From: Clostridium sp. OF09-36
GTDB taxonomy: Bacteria; Bacillota; Clostridia; Lachnospirales; Lachnospiraceae
Direction of reading: 5' to 3'
DNA length: 64,000 nucleotides
Assembly (NCBI RefSeq): GCF_003481985.1
Contig: NZ_QUMD01000016.1
Coordinates: 1-64,000 of the forward strand
This document shows, in pieces, positions 1 to 9,399 of the stretch. The notes under the pieces are model-generated. The model made no database searches. It saw only the letters and a list, made by a program, of their open reading frames with translations, and had not been told where the DNA came from. How positions within the stretch are numbered: the first letter of the stretch is position 1; each line of letters starts with the position of its first letter. The position numbers were made by a program, and so were the translations under genes.

Positions 1-30
1 TGTTTAGTCGCATAAACTGATTATACCACG

Positions 31-62
31 AACGCCGGGCTTTTCGAAGCTCGGCGTTTTGT
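31..62 (+). terminator. Rho-independent terminator
   Basis: AACGCCG and CGGCGTT arms enclose GC-TT/AA-GC pairing around a TTCG loop and are followed by a T run on the plus strand. It would end a plus-strand transcript arriving from outside the window. Confidence 0.6.
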
Positions 63-73
63 GTTGGATATAT

Positions 74-112
74 AAAATGAGCTGCCGCACGTTAGTGCGA
101 CAGCCCCTTTTA
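74..112 (-). terminator. Terminator downstream of the LysR gene
   Basis: A nearly perfect 9-bp stem (CTGCCGCAC / GTGCGACAG, positions 82-103) lies just past the stop of the minus-strand LysR gene. On that strand it is followed by a T-rich stretch, so it probably ends the long catabolic operon or the LysR transcript. Confidence 0.5.
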
Positions 113-114
113 TG

Positions 115-1017
115 TTAGTCTACCGCAAAACGCTTCAGTGCTTCTATGTAATGCATGGCAAATTTTCCCGGCACCACCTGTTTGTGCGTGATATACCCGA
201 TTTCCATGTAATCATCTGCCTCCAGCGGCACCGACACAATGTCCCTGCCATTCAGGGTTTCATTGATCACACCACTGCAGATGGTATAGCCATTCAGGCC
301 GATCAGCAAATTAAACAATGTTGCCCGGTCACAGACCCGGATGTCTTTCCGGCTCTCCAGCGTACTTAAAATCTCCTCGGAAAAATAGAACGCATTGTGA
401 TCTCCCTGCTCGTAGGAAAGCCTCGGATATGGCTCCAGATCCTGCAGAGTGATCTTTTCCAGCTTGGCCAGCGGATTTCCCGATCCGACAAACACATGAG
501 GCTTTGCCAGAAACAGCCGTTCAAATTTCAGATTATGCTCCTTGAAGGTTTTTCGCAGAACGTTCTCGTTGAACTGGTTTAAATAGAGCACCCCAATCTC
601 ACTTTTCAGCTTTGCCACATCCTCAATGATCTCATAGGTCTGGGTCTCCCGGAGCCGGAAATCGTAAGTCTTACCTCCGTAAGTCTTGAGCAGTTCCACA
701 AAGGCTTCCACCGCGAAGGAATAATGCTGGGTAGAGACACAGAACTGATGACGCACCGGAGCCGCGCCGGAATAACGTTCCTCCATCAGGCTTGTCTGGG
801 TAATGACCTGTCTGGCATAGCCGAGAAATTCCTCACCCTCCGAAGTCAGGATAATTCCCTTGTTGGTTCTCTGGAAGATGGTAATGCCAAACTCATGCTC
901 CAGTTCCCGGATAGCTGCCGTCAGACTGGGCTGGGAAATATACAGCTTTTCAGCTGCCCTGCTGATGCTCCCGGCCTTCGCGGTCTCTACGATGTATTTT
1001 AGCTGTGTCAGTGTCAT
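115..1017 (-). CDS. LysR-family transcriptional regulator
   Basis: This 300-residue protein has the LysR layout: an N-terminal winged HTH (residues about 3-62, with SISRAAEKLYISQPSLT) and a C-terminal periplasmic-binding-like effector domain. I chose the second methionine (position 1017), which has GAGG seven bases upstream; the longer start at 1038 lacks a good site. It lies on the same strand 110 bp after pyrF, at the downstream end of the nucleobase catabolism operon, and may sense a pathway intermediate. The effector cannot be read from sequence. Family call is secure; the link to the operon is inference from position. Confidence 0.9.
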   Translation of the reverse strand: MTLTQLKYIVETAKAGSISRAAEKLYISQPSLTAAIRELEHEFGITIFQRTNKGIILTSEGEEFLGYARQVITQTSLMEERYSGAAPVRHQFCVSTQHYSFAVEAFVELLKTYGGKTYDFRLRETQTYEIIEDVAKLKSEIGVLYLNQFNENVLRKTFKEHNLKFERLFLAKPHVFVGSGNPLAKLEKITLQDLEPYPRLSYEQGDHNAFYFSEEILSTLESRKDIRVCDRATLFNLLIGLNGYTICSGVINETLNGRDIVSVPLEADDYMEIGYITHKQVVPGKFAMHYIEALKRFAVD

Positions 1018-1128
1018 AGGTGTGTCCTCAAATTTCATAAATTATGATTTTTCTTTTAATTCTACCACATTCCACTGAAAAATAAAATTTTGTTTTCTCC
1101 TCTGTACACTGCTGTGCCCTGCTCTGTC

Positions 1129-2046
1129 TTACAGAACACTGTTAATATCTGCAGCCATATCAACAACTGCCTGTCTGGATGCTTCTGCAAAGTGCTCTGC
1201 ACCAAACTTTGCGTATTTCTCCTGACGATACGCTGCAATAATGCCGCGTGAAGAATTGACAATTGCTCCAAGTCCATCTTCATTGAAACAATTCTTTAAA
1301 TCTTTTGCTGTACCGCCCTGTGCACCATAACCAGGTACCAGGAAGTAGGTTTTGGGCATGAGTTTTCTTAAAATAACGCTCATCTCCGGGTAGGTTGCTC
1401 CTACGACCGCTCCGACATTACTGTATGCGCCATCCATAGATATCCTGCCCCACTCGACCACCCTGTCAGCAATATGCTCATAAAGCGGTTTACCATCAAT
1501 CAGCCTATCCTGAAACTCCCCACTGGAGGGGTTCGAGGTTTTTACCAACACAAAAATGCCTTTATCCTCTGCATTGCAAACATCAATAAAAGGTTTTACT
1601 CCGTCACTTCCCAGATACGGGTTCACAGTAATAAAATCTGTATTGAATATAGAACAACTATTGTTTCCAACTTTCACTCTGCCCAGATGAGCTGATGCGT
1701 ATGCTGCTGAGGTAGAACCGATATCGCCGCGTTTTGCGTCAGCAATAACCACAAGGCCTTTCTCATGGCAATATTTCACAGTCCTGTCATATGCCTTCAA
1801 TCCTTCAATACCAAACTGCTCGTACATGGCAATCTGTGGCTTCACAGCCGGAATCAGGTCCCAGGTATGATCCACGATCTCCTTATTAAAATTCCAGATA
1901 GCATCTGCTGCTCCTTCTAACGTCTCACCAAACTCTCTGAAGGACTTCTTTAAAATATATTCCGGAATATAATTTAACATCGGATCCAGTCCAACACAGA
2001 TCGGTGCCTTTGTTTTCTGAATCTTTTCAATTAATTTCTGAATCAT
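1129..2046 (-). CDS. pyrF: Orotidine 5'-phosphate decarboxylase (type 2)
   Basis: PyrF converts orotidine 5'-monophosphate to UMP, the last step of de novo UMP synthesis. The 305-residue length and the DAKRGDIGSTSAAYA active-site segment (Asp-x-Lys-Arg-Gly-Asp) fit the longer type 2 PyrF of Clostridia and Actinobacteria. GLDPML near the N terminus and the SSRGI phosphate-binding segment near the C terminus also fit. The start at 2046 is set by AAGGAG eight bases upstream; an upstream methionine at 2112 has none. It lies 40 bp after the NCS2 permease, at the end of a catabolic operon rather than among pyr genes, which is unusual. Confidence 0.93.
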   Translation of the reverse strand: MIQKLIEKIQKTKAPICVGLDPMLNYIPEYILKKSFREFGETLEGAADAIWNFNKEIVDHTWDLIPAVKPQIAMYEQFGIEGLKAYDRTVKYCHEKGLVVIADAKRGDIGSTSAAYASAHLGRVKVGNNSCSIFNTDFITVNPYLGSDGVKPFIDVCNAEDKGIFVLVKTSNPSSGEFQDRLIDGKPLYEHIADRVVEWGRISMDGAYSNVGAVVGATYPEMSVILRKLMPKTYFLVPGYGAQGGTAKDLKNCFNEDGLGAIVNSSRGIIAAYRQEKYAKFGAEHFAEASRQAVVDMAADINSVL

Positions 2047-2086
2047 GGTCTTCTCCTTAGCAGCACGTACAACGTACCACATTCTT

Positions 2087-3454
2087 TTATTCTTCTTTAT
2101 CCCGTAAAACAAAATTCAGCAATATATTCAGTCCCACACCACAAAGTACAGCAATAAAAACCTGTGAGGTGCACAACATATTTAAAAATGGTGGAAGGCT
2201 GTCTGCCCACTCTTTATAAGTAGAAGTGCACTGATACGGAAGCATAACTGCCAGCGTCAGAGTAATCCCTGCTACCAGCGTGTTTCTCAGAGTTCTCGGT
2301 GATGACACAATGGAGTCAATTCCGGAAAACATAATGGAAGCCGCAGAGATCAGGAACACTGCCCCAATAACCGGTTTCGGAATTCCGGCAAGAATATATG
2401 CCATTTTCGGGCAAAAGCCATACAACAGGAATAAAACACCTGCATATTGGGTTACCCGCCTGGATGCCACGCCGGTAGCTGCAACAATGCCGATATTCTG
2501 TGTGTAGGAAGTACACGGCAAGCCTCCAAAGAGGGCTGTAATCATGCAGCCAAGTCCGCTGGCCATGATTCCTTTATCAATATGTTTCACACGGTAAACC
2601 TCATCACAGGCTGCGCAGGTTGCCGCATAATCCCCGACAGATTCAAAAATAGCTCCCATATAGCCGCTGAATCCACCAATAATGGCCGCTGCCGTAAACG
2701 TGATTACTGCGTTTGGCTGTCCTGACAGCCCTGTAAATGGAAATAAACGTGGAATCTTTATCCACGGTGCGGCATAAACTGCATTCCAGTCAAAAATTCC
2801 CAGAAATGAAGAAACCACAACTCCGACGATAACAACCGTAATAAGGATAAAGCCCTGGGATACCATTCCTTTCGTTTTAAATTTCAGTATAAGCGCCAAC
2901 AAAAACGAAATCAGCGCAAGAACCAGATATAATGGTTCCTGTCTGGAAAAAGTCCACTGAACCGCGATTCTCGCTGCGACAAACCCAATTGCTGTCACCA
3001 CAGAACCAACTACTACCGGAGGAAGGAAAGCTCTTACCTTGCTTACTGTCTTTGTAATTCCGAGGATTGTCTGAATCAAACCTCCAATCAGCGAGGCTCC
3101 CCACACTGCTGGCAGACCGTAAACAGCCGCAATGTTTCCCATGGATGACATAAGTGCGGAAGAGGATCCCTGAACAATGGGAAGGCGGTTACCTACCGTT
3201 GTCTGTAAAAATGTGCAGATTCCCATACAGAAGAAACATGCGCAAAGCAACGTCGGAACAAAATCCGGCTGGTCAATTCCTGCTAAAGAGGCAAACCCTG
3301 CTGCCCACATAAACGGTGTAAAATCTACCAGAGTAATCTGCAATGCAAAAAGAACGGCCTTCCAGCATGGTTTTGGCACATCCTCAATTCCATATGCAAT
3401 TTCAATATTTGATTCAGGCTGTTCTTCAAAAACCGGCTGTTCTGGATTATACAT
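2087..3454 (-). CDS. NCS2-family uracil/xanthine permease
   Basis: A polytopic membrane protein of 455 residues from the nucleobase:cation symporter-2 (NAT) family, which imports xanthine, urate or uracil with a cation. The family signature is visible as Q-N-I-G-x4-T-G-V-A-S-R. It resembles the xanthine/urate branch more than UraA, but substrate cannot be settled by eye. The start at 3454 has a GGGAAGGGAGAG ribosome site; the frame stays open upstream into carbamate kinase, which I reject. It sits between arcC and pyrF and is probably the importer for the ring compound degraded by this operon. Confidence 0.9.
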   Translation of the reverse strand: MYNPEQPVFEEQPESNIEIAYGIEDVPKPCWKAVLFALQITLVDFTPFMWAAGFASLAGIDQPDFVPTLLCACFFCMGICTFLQTTVGNRLPIVQGSSSALMSSMGNIAAVYGLPAVWGASLIGGLIQTILGITKTVSKVRAFLPPVVVGSVVTAIGFVAARIAVQWTFSRQEPLYLVLALISFLLALILKFKTKGMVSQGFILITVVIVGVVVSSFLGIFDWNAVYAAPWIKIPRLFPFTGLSGQPNAVITFTAAAIIGGFSGYMGAIFESVGDYAATCAACDEVYRVKHIDKGIMASGLGCMITALFGGLPCTSYTQNIGIVAATGVASRRVTQYAGVLFLLYGFCPKMAYILAGIPKPVIGAVFLISAASIMFSGIDSIVSSPRTLRNTLVAGITLTLAVMLPYQCTSTYKEWADSLPPFLNMLCTSQVFIAVLCGVGLNILLNFVLRDKEE

Positions 3455-3494
3455 AAAATCTCTCCCTTCCCATTTTAAATCTTCCTGTTCTTTA

Positions 3495-4436
3495 TTAAAC
3501 CATAGATATTTCTGTTCCAGTCCGGCCTTCAATTCCTTCTTCCGCTTTTTCAAGAAGCGTAATCAAAGCCTTTCTTCCATGACCGGATTTTGCAAAGGCG
3601 ACCGCTGCCTCTACTTTCGGAAGCATGGAGCCCGGAGCAAACTGCCCATCCTCTATATAAAATTCTGCTTCTCTTACACTCATATGCTCCAGCCATTTTT
3701 GCCTTGGTGTGCCGTAAAAAATCGCAACTTTTTCAACAGCTGTTAAAATAATCAGGTAATCTGCATTTAACTCTTCCGCAAGTTTTTCTGAAGCAAAGTC
3801 TTTATCGATAATGGCTTCTGTTCCAAAATATCCGTCTTCCTCTTTTACTACCGGAACGCCTCCGCCTCCGCAGGCAATCACAATCTGTCCGTCTTCTACC
3901 ATTTTCCGGATCGATTCCAGTTCCAGAATCTGCTGCGGCTTTGGAGACGGAACAACTCTGCGGATGCCTCTTCCTGCATCCTCCGCAAACTCAAATCCTC
4001 TTTCTTTTCTCAGAACTTCTGCCTCTGCTTCGGTGACATACGCACCAATCGGCTTAGATGGATTTTTAAACGCATCATCATTTGGATTTACTTCCACCTG
4101 CGTAAGAATGGTTGTGATGGACTTTAAAATTCCACATTTCTCGAGTTCATTGCGCAGTGCCCTCTGCAGATCCAGTCCGATATAGCCCTGGCTCATTGCA
4201 GTGCACACAGACAGCGGACAAAGCTCATAATGCTCCGGATCCTGCTTATGCAAAGCAGTCATTGCCTTCTGGATCATTCCGACCTGTGGTCCATTTCCAT
4301 GTGAAATTACAACCTGATGACCGGCCCGAACCAGTCCGGCTACGGCCTTTGCAGTTCCTTTTACTACCTCTGCCTGCTCGGAAATTGTCTTACCAAGTGC
4401 ATTTCCTCCCAGAGCTATCACAATTCGTTTTCCCAT
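3495..4436 (-). CDS. arcC: Carbamate kinase
   Basis: The enzyme transfers phosphate from carbamoyl phosphate to ADP, giving ATP, ammonia and CO2. At 313 residues it has the standard length and shows the amino-acid-kinase start (IVIALGGNALG), SHGNGPQVG, and the IACGGGGVPV segment. GGAGAAG precedes the ATG. It lies in the same operon as AllF/AllG/AllH homologues, which in E. coli convert oxalurate to oxamate and carbamoyl phosphate, the latter used by carbamate kinase (AllK). No arginine deiminase or ornithine carbamoyltransferase is nearby, so a role after oxamate carbamoyltransferase is the natural reading. This is probably the ATP-forming step of the pathway. Confidence 0.95.
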   Translation of the reverse strand: MGKRIVIALGGNALGKTISEQAEVVKGTAKAVAGLVRAGHQVVISHGNGPQVGMIQKAMTALHKQDPEHYELCPLSVCTAMSQGYIGLDLQRALRNELEKCGILKSITTILTQVEVNPNDDAFKNPSKPIGAYVTEAEAEVLRKERGFEFAEDAGRGIRRVVPSPKPQQILELESIRKMVEDGQIVIACGGGGVPVVKEEDGYFGTEAIIDKDFASEKLAEELNADYLIILTAVEKVAIFYGTPRQKWLEHMSVREAEFYIEDGQFAPGSMLPKVEAAVAFAKSGHGRKALITLLEKAEEGIEGRTGTEISMV

Positions 4437-4455
4437 AATTCTTCTCCATTCGTTT

Positions 4456-5868
4456 TTATAAAAATAGTAATCCTACGGATATAATCACCAGAAGTGCCAG
4501 CAGACAAATCACACAATATCCCATAACATCCCTGACTTTCAGTTTTGCGACTTCCAGCACCGGAATCAGCCAGAACGGCTGAAGCAGATTACAGCAGGAA
4601 TTGCCCCAGGAAAGTGCCATTGCTGCCTTTCCTTCCGACACAGCCGGCATAAAGCTCTGGACCGCCTGCATTACAATCGGCCCCTGAACCGCCCACTGGG
4701 CTCCGCCGCTTGGTACAAACAGCTTTACGATCACCGCGCTCAGGCAAGTGAAGAGCGGAAAGGTCTGCACATTGGAAATATGTACAAAAAATCCGGAAAT
4801 CACCTGTGCGATGGAAACACCGGTTGAACCGCCGTGATAGCTGATCAATCCGGCAATTCCGGCATAAAACGGCATCTGAAGCACAACGCCAACCGCTCCG
4901 CCCAGAGATTTTTTTACTGCCGCTACCGTACGTACAGGAGTTTTATACATTGCGATCGATGCAAACAGAAAGATCATATTCACCTGGTTAATAGAAAGTG
5001 AAAATGACTGTTTTTTGATATAAAGAGAATCTACAAAACTCCAGATTACGCAGAAAAAGCCAATAAACGCAATCAGACCATTTAAAAGTACAGATGTTTC
5101 CAACTTTTCAGCCGGCGTCATCTCACTGCGTGGCCTGTACTGTTTTTCCACCGTCTCCTCAGCGAAGATTGCCGGATCCACAGTTTTTGTTTTTTCAGGA
5201 GACGGATGCATAGCCGTAATCAAAAGGCACAGCACAATTGCTCCTACCAGATAAATAAACAGGTTGTATGGCGCAAATACCGTTTCACGAAATGGAATTC
5301 CCGTTGTACTCCATACCCCATCGAATGTCCAGCCTCCGGCAACATTGAGTGCAATCGTTCCGGATATTCCTACCAGGCAAAACGCGTTTCCAACATAAGC
5401 GGCCGCTACCAGAAGCGGATAATGAATTCCCTTTACCTGCTTTGCCACTTCCTGTGCCAGGACCGCGCATACAATCAAAGCGGCTCCCCACTGTAAAAAA
5501 TACGCGACCATACCCACTGCGGAAACTAAAAGCAGTGCCTGTCTCGGAGTTTTCGGAATAGACGCAATCTTTACGATGATGCGGTGAACCGGTTCTGTAT
5601 TGGCAAACATCGTTCCCGTCACCACAATCAGAACCATCTGCATCCCAAAGCCAAGAAGATTCCAGAAACCGCCATACCAGCCATCGTACACCAGATTCAC
5701 CAGCCGATCCGCCACGGTAATTCCCTCTGCCGGCGCAATTCCTGTAACTGGAACCGCAACCACAAACAGGATTACCGTAAGAAGCAGCACCAGAATATAC
5801 GCATCCGGAAGAAAACGGCTGATTAATGCCACACTGCCATCTACCAGTGCATCAAATATTTTTTTCAC
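4456..5868 (-). CDS. AtoE-like short-chain fatty acid transporter
   Basis: A membrane protein of about 470 residues with ten or more hydrophobic segments. It matches the AtoE/TIGR00366 short-chain fatty acid transporter family in length and in segments such as FWNLLGFGMQM, ALIVCAVLAQEVA and PSGGAQWAVQGPI. I favour the second GTG (5868), six bases after GAGGTG; the first GTG at 5877 overlaps that site. It is 19 bp downstream of the small membrane protein gene and 19 bp before arcC in the operon. It might move a carboxylate product or substrate such as oxamate, but no substrate is shown. Confidence 0.8.
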   Translation of the reverse strand: MKKIFDALVDGSVALISRFLPDAYILVLLLTVILFVVAVPVTGIAPAEGITVADRLVNLVYDGWYGGFWNLLGFGMQMVLIVVTGTMFANTEPVHRIIVKIASIPKTPRQALLLVSAVGMVAYFLQWGAALIVCAVLAQEVAKQVKGIHYPLLVAAAYVGNAFCLVGISGTIALNVAGGWTFDGVWSTTGIPFRETVFAPYNLFIYLVGAIVLCLLITAMHPSPEKTKTVDPAIFAEETVEKQYRPRSEMTPAEKLETSVLLNGLIAFIGFFCVIWSFVDSLYIKKQSFSLSINQVNMIFLFASIAMYKTPVRTVAAVKKSLGGAVGVVLQMPFYAGIAGLISYHGGSTGVSIAQVISGFFVHISNVQTFPLFTCLSAVIVKLFVPSGGAQWAVQGPIVMQAVQSFMPAVSEGKAAMALSWGNSCCNLLQPFWLIPVLEVAKLKVRDVMGYCVICLLALLVIISVGLLFL

Positions 5869-5960
5869 AATTTTCACCTCGTTCTGCCCAAAAGTTTCCA
5901 GTTTCCTGGTTCTAAGATTTTACAAGTAGAGCCGCCCTGTTTATAAGGCAGCTCTCACTT

Positions 5961-6662
5961 TTAATTCATAATCTTCTGAAATTTCTGGTAAAACTCCGGG
6001 AATAAAGAATCAAAACTTCCGGCACGATCCAGCATTTTTCCAAAAAAGCCGATCAGCGGAGCATTTACGATTGTTGCAAGAACTGTGTTTAATCCGACCA
6101 TATTAAAAGCAAACCGGCGGAATAACACCAGCATAAGAACTACTGCAATCAAAAGCGCTGACAGATCAAACAGCCATTTCACTTTTGTCATATCTTTCTG
6201 ATACGTATCCGTTACATCCTTTACGAACATTTCATAAGCTTCCTGAGGAAGATACGTTCTCAGGAAAAAAGCTATGGCCAGTGAAGTGATCAGAATTCCA
6301 AAAACACAAGCCATTCCGCGCTGCCAGTATACGGTATACTGTTCCGAACCTAATACAACATACCACAGATCCAAAATATTTCCGTAAATAAACGCCGTAA
6401 CAAAAGATAACAGATACTTCCACTTAAAGCGCCGCACAGCAAAGGCCAGCACGATCAGCAGCAATCCCTGAAAGATATACTCTGATTTTCCAAAAGTAAA
6501 CCAGGGAATTGTTTCTGAAATACGCAAATAAAGCACGTAGGCCGGTGCAACTACCATTGACACGCCAAATCCGCTTTTCGCCGACAGGCAGACCCCCAGT
6601 GGGCACAGAATTATTCCCAGGACATACGCAATCTCTGCAAATCTTCCTTTCTTATTTTCCAT
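5961..6662 (-). CDS. YczE/YitT-like membrane protein (DUF6198-type)
   Basis: This 233-residue protein has five or six hydrophobic segments and an N-terminal stretch (LGVCLSAKSGFGVSM) like the YczE/YyaS/YitT-type membrane proteins. AAAGGAG precedes the ATG. Functions are unknown for most members. It is embedded in the catabolic operon between the AtoE-like transporter and the CodA-like hydrolase, so a role in transport of the substrate or product is possible but unproven. Confidence 0.7.
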   Translation of the reverse strand: MENKKGRFAEIAYVLGIILCPLGVCLSAKSGFGVSMVVAPAYVLYLRISETIPWFTFGKSEYIFQGLLLIVLAFAVRRFKWKYLLSFVTAFIYGNILDLWYVVLGSEQYTVYWQRGMACVFGILITSLAIAFFLRTYLPQEAYEMFVKDVTDTYQKDMTKVKWLFDLSALLIAVVLMLVLFRRFAFNMVGLNTVLATIVNAPLIGFFGKMLDRAGSFDSLFPEFYQKFQKIMN

Positions 6663-6684
6663 ATGCTTCTCCTTTTTGAAGCTG

Positions 6685-7887
6685 TTACTTTACGGTAATA
6701 TCAACGCCGTTCTTAATAACATAAGCCGGTGCTGTGTGATGCCAGATTGCATGGTATACATCCTCATCCTGAAGTACTACCAGATCTGCATCTCCGCCTT
6801 CTTTCAGTTCATGGTTTTTGATTCCAAGAACCTTTGCGGCGCTTGTTGTGATCATGTCGTAAAGCAGCTCCATGTCGTCGAAGCTTACCATGTGGAGCAA
6901 ATGGCTTGCCAGGAAAGCTACCTGAAGCATATTGCACTCACCGTATGGATAGTAAGCATCTGCTATATCATCCTGTCCAAGAGCAACCGGCACGCCTGCC
7001 TTCAGAAGGTCTTTGACTCTTGCATGCAGCGGACCGGTATGCGGATCGGATACCACACCAATCTGGGCTTTCTTTAAGAGGGAAACGAGCTTTCTGAAGT
7101 AGTTCTCCGGATACAGCTCCATGGCACGGCAATGCTGTGCGGTTGCTCTTCCCTGCCAGCCCATCTCGATGACCTTTTTGCATAACATCTCCAGGGTTCT
7201 CTCCTCTGCATCACCTACATCGTCCAGAAGCATGGAAATGTCTTTGTCATACTCTTTTGCGTAGTTACACATAGAATTTACATGGTCTAACTCCTCTTCC
7301 TCAGTGAACTCGATCCACGGGATTCCGCCTACTACATCGGCACCAAGATCCATAGCCTGTTTGATCAGTTCTTTTGCTCCCGGCTCTCTGGCAACACCAT
7401 CCTGCGGAAATGCAACGACCTGAATATCCAGGCGGTCCTTATATTCCTCTCTTCCACGGATAACACCTTTTACGCCTTCCAGTCTGGCTTTGCTGTCCAC
7501 ATCTGCAAATGCGCGGATATGGGTATTGCCGTATTTCACAGCAAGATCGCATGCCTTACGGACATTCTCAATGATCCACTTTTCATCATAGCATGCCTTG
7601 AAATCTGCTGCTCTCTCGATGGAAGTCATAGCACCGCCCATGTTATTGTCGTTGTACTCTTTTAATGCAGCCTGTCCGGCCATTTCCAGAGTATAAACCT
7701 TACACAGATGAAGGTGTCCGTTTACAAAGGACTCGGTTACCAGGTTTCCTTTTGCATCGATAACCTGCTTTGCCTCGCCCTCTACTGCAGACGCGATTGC
7801 CGTGATCTTTCCGTTCTCAATTCCGATCTCAACTAGTTCTTTTCCGGTATTTCTTGTTTTTGCGTTCGTAATCTTAATATCCAGCAT
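6685..7887 (-). CDS. Cytosine deaminase-like amidohydrolase (CodA/AtzC type)
   Basis: This 400-residue metal-dependent amidohydrolase belongs to the CodA/N-isopropylammelide-hydrolase group. Metal and catalytic segments are visible in order: NGHLHL near residue 57, an AQHCRAM segment, SDPHTG, and GQDDIADAYYPYGECNML, which aligns with the CodA LGHDD segment carrying the catalytic Asp. Family members hydrolyse an exocyclic amino group from cytosine, isoguanine, creatinine or s-triazines. It follows the AtzB/8-oxoguanine-deaminase-like gene, so two successive deaminations of one ring compound are plausible. GGAGG precedes the ATG. The exact substrate is not assignable. Confidence 0.85.
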   Translation of the reverse strand: MLDIKITNAKTRNTGKELVEIGIENGKITAIASAVEGEAKQVIDAKGNLVTESFVNGHLHLCKVYTLEMAGQAALKEYNDNNMGGAMTSIERAADFKACYDEKWIIENVRKACDLAVKYGNTHIRAFADVDSKARLEGVKGVIRGREEYKDRLDIQVVAFPQDGVAREPGAKELIKQAMDLGADVVGGIPWIEFTEEEELDHVNSMCNYAKEYDKDISMLLDDVGDAEERTLEMLCKKVIEMGWQGRATAQHCRAMELYPENYFRKLVSLLKKAQIGVVSDPHTGPLHARVKDLLKAGVPVALGQDDIADAYYPYGECNMLQVAFLASHLLHMVSFDDMELLYDMITTSAAKVLGIKNHELKEGGDADLVVLQDEDVYHAIWHHTAPAYVIKNGVDITVK

Positions 7888-7926
7888 ATGTAAACCTCCA
7901 TTATTTTACATGATTCAACATTTTTG

Positions 7927-9332
7927 CTAACCAATATCCTCTTTCAGACTTTCAATCCTTGCGGATGCCCTGGTGAGAAGATCTTTTCCTACCTGGTTTA
8001 CGTAGTCACGCTTCTCCTCTTCGCTTACCTTTGTAAGTTTTCCAGAAGATACTACTAATTCCCCATTTACTACTACATTTTTAACAAGACGAGGATCGCC
8101 GCTCTCTACAATGCATGCCACCGGATCATAGCATCCGCCTGCATAAGTCAGCTGATTCCAGTCCATCTGGCGAAATCTGCTGCCATTCCAGGTGCCAGAT
8201 AACCGATGTCATCCCGTCCAAGAACTTTTGCTCCGCCTGCCGTTGCCATATACAGATAATCATCCGGTGTTGCCGCCTTATCACCCCAGGTAAGACGATT
8301 TAACAGATATGCGCACCGGATTTCCTCCAGCATATTCGATGAATTGCTGCTGGCAGCTCCATCTACACCAAGACCAATTCTTGTGAGACCGTGTTCCAGA
8401 TAAGAAGGCACCGGACATGCACCGGAACTTAAAAGCATATTAGAGATCGGGCAATGTGCCACTCCGGTTCCGGTCTCTGCCATCTGTGCGATTTCTTCTT
8501 CATTCAAATGAATGCAGTGGGCAAAATAAAACCGTTTGCCAAGCAAACGGTGCCGTTTAAACCACTCAAATGGCCGGCAACCCCAAGTCTTCAGCGTATA
8601 TTCCACCTCATGCTGGCTCTCTGCCAGATGACCGTGAACCATAATGTCATACTCTTCTGCCAGATCTACTACAGCTTCAATGATATCTTCCGTTTCATAC
8701 TGGGCAATGCTCGGAGCGATGCCAACCTGGCACATGGAAAAACGGGACCGGTCATGATATTTTTTCACCAGTCTGATCGTGTCTTCCACAACACTCTCTT
8801 TTGTATCCACAACTTCTGGCGGTACAATACTGCTAGGTACAGAGTGGAATCCTCTGGTCGGATGGAAACGGATTCCAATTTCTGCCGCGGCCTCAATTTC
8901 CGCGTCAACCAGATATTTTACTCCCACAGGATGCGGATACCAAAGATCATTGGATGTCGTACATCCAGTTTTAAGCATATCTCCCAGACCAGAATAAACA
9001 CCAGCACGAGCCACATCCGTATTCAGATCTTTATAGATCTCATACATAACAGTCAGCCACGGTTCCAGCTTCAGTCCTCTTGTTGCCTGGATATTGCGGA
9101 TCAGAGACTGCCATGTATGATGATGCACATTTACAAAACCCGGAAGAATCACCGTGCCTTCTGCCTCTACCACATGGTCAATCTTTAATGTTCCTTCATA
9201 TTTTTTCTCCAGATCCGTTCCTACATCCAGAATTTCTTTTCCTGAAATCAGCAGATCACCATGACGGATTTTCTCTCTTTTCTCGTTCATGGTAATGATC
9301 CAGTCAGCATTTTTATATAGCGTTGTCCCCAT
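7927..9332 (-). pseudogene. 8-oxoguanine deaminase/AtzB-like amidohydrolase (SsnA group), frameshifted
   Basis: A TIM-barrel amidohydrolase of the ATZ/TRZ group with VNVHHHTW, HGHLAESQHE, FAHCIHLN, VAHCPISNM and GLGVDGAASSNSSNM, closest in pattern to 8-oxoguanine deaminase and hydroxyatrazine ethylaminohydrolase. The main frame stops after LAPGMAADF near 8148, while the remaining 79 codons (DWNQLTYAGGCYDPVACIVE onward) continue in another frame to 7927. Restoring one C at about 8171 (TTC-CGC-CAG) rejoins them and gives the family spacing between AADF and the LxYAG segment. The start at 9332 follows AAAGGAGG. It is probably functional if the missing base is a sequencing error; otherwise it lacks its last 80 residues. 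Confidence 0.85.
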
Positions 9333-9349
9333 ACAGACTCCTCCTTTTC

Positions 9350-9382
9350 GTTCAGAGGGTTCCCCCACGAAACCCTCTGAAC
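9350..9382 (-). promoter_or_regulatory. Perfect 12-bp intergenic hairpin
   Basis: GTTCAGAGGGTT and AACCCTCTGAAC form a perfect 12-bp stem with a 9-base loop between the cyclase gene and the SsnA-like gene. On the transcribed strand no T run follows, only GAAAAGGAGG and the next start codon. It is therefore more like an mRNA-stability or processing hairpin than a terminator. Confidence 0.45.
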
Positions 9383-9399
9383 CGGCCTGTTACTGTTCT

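Noticed and set aside
8454..9188. Plus-strand open frame of 244 codons
   Set aside because: It lies wholly opposite the SsnA-like amidohydrolase, has no ribosome site and no recognisable domain.
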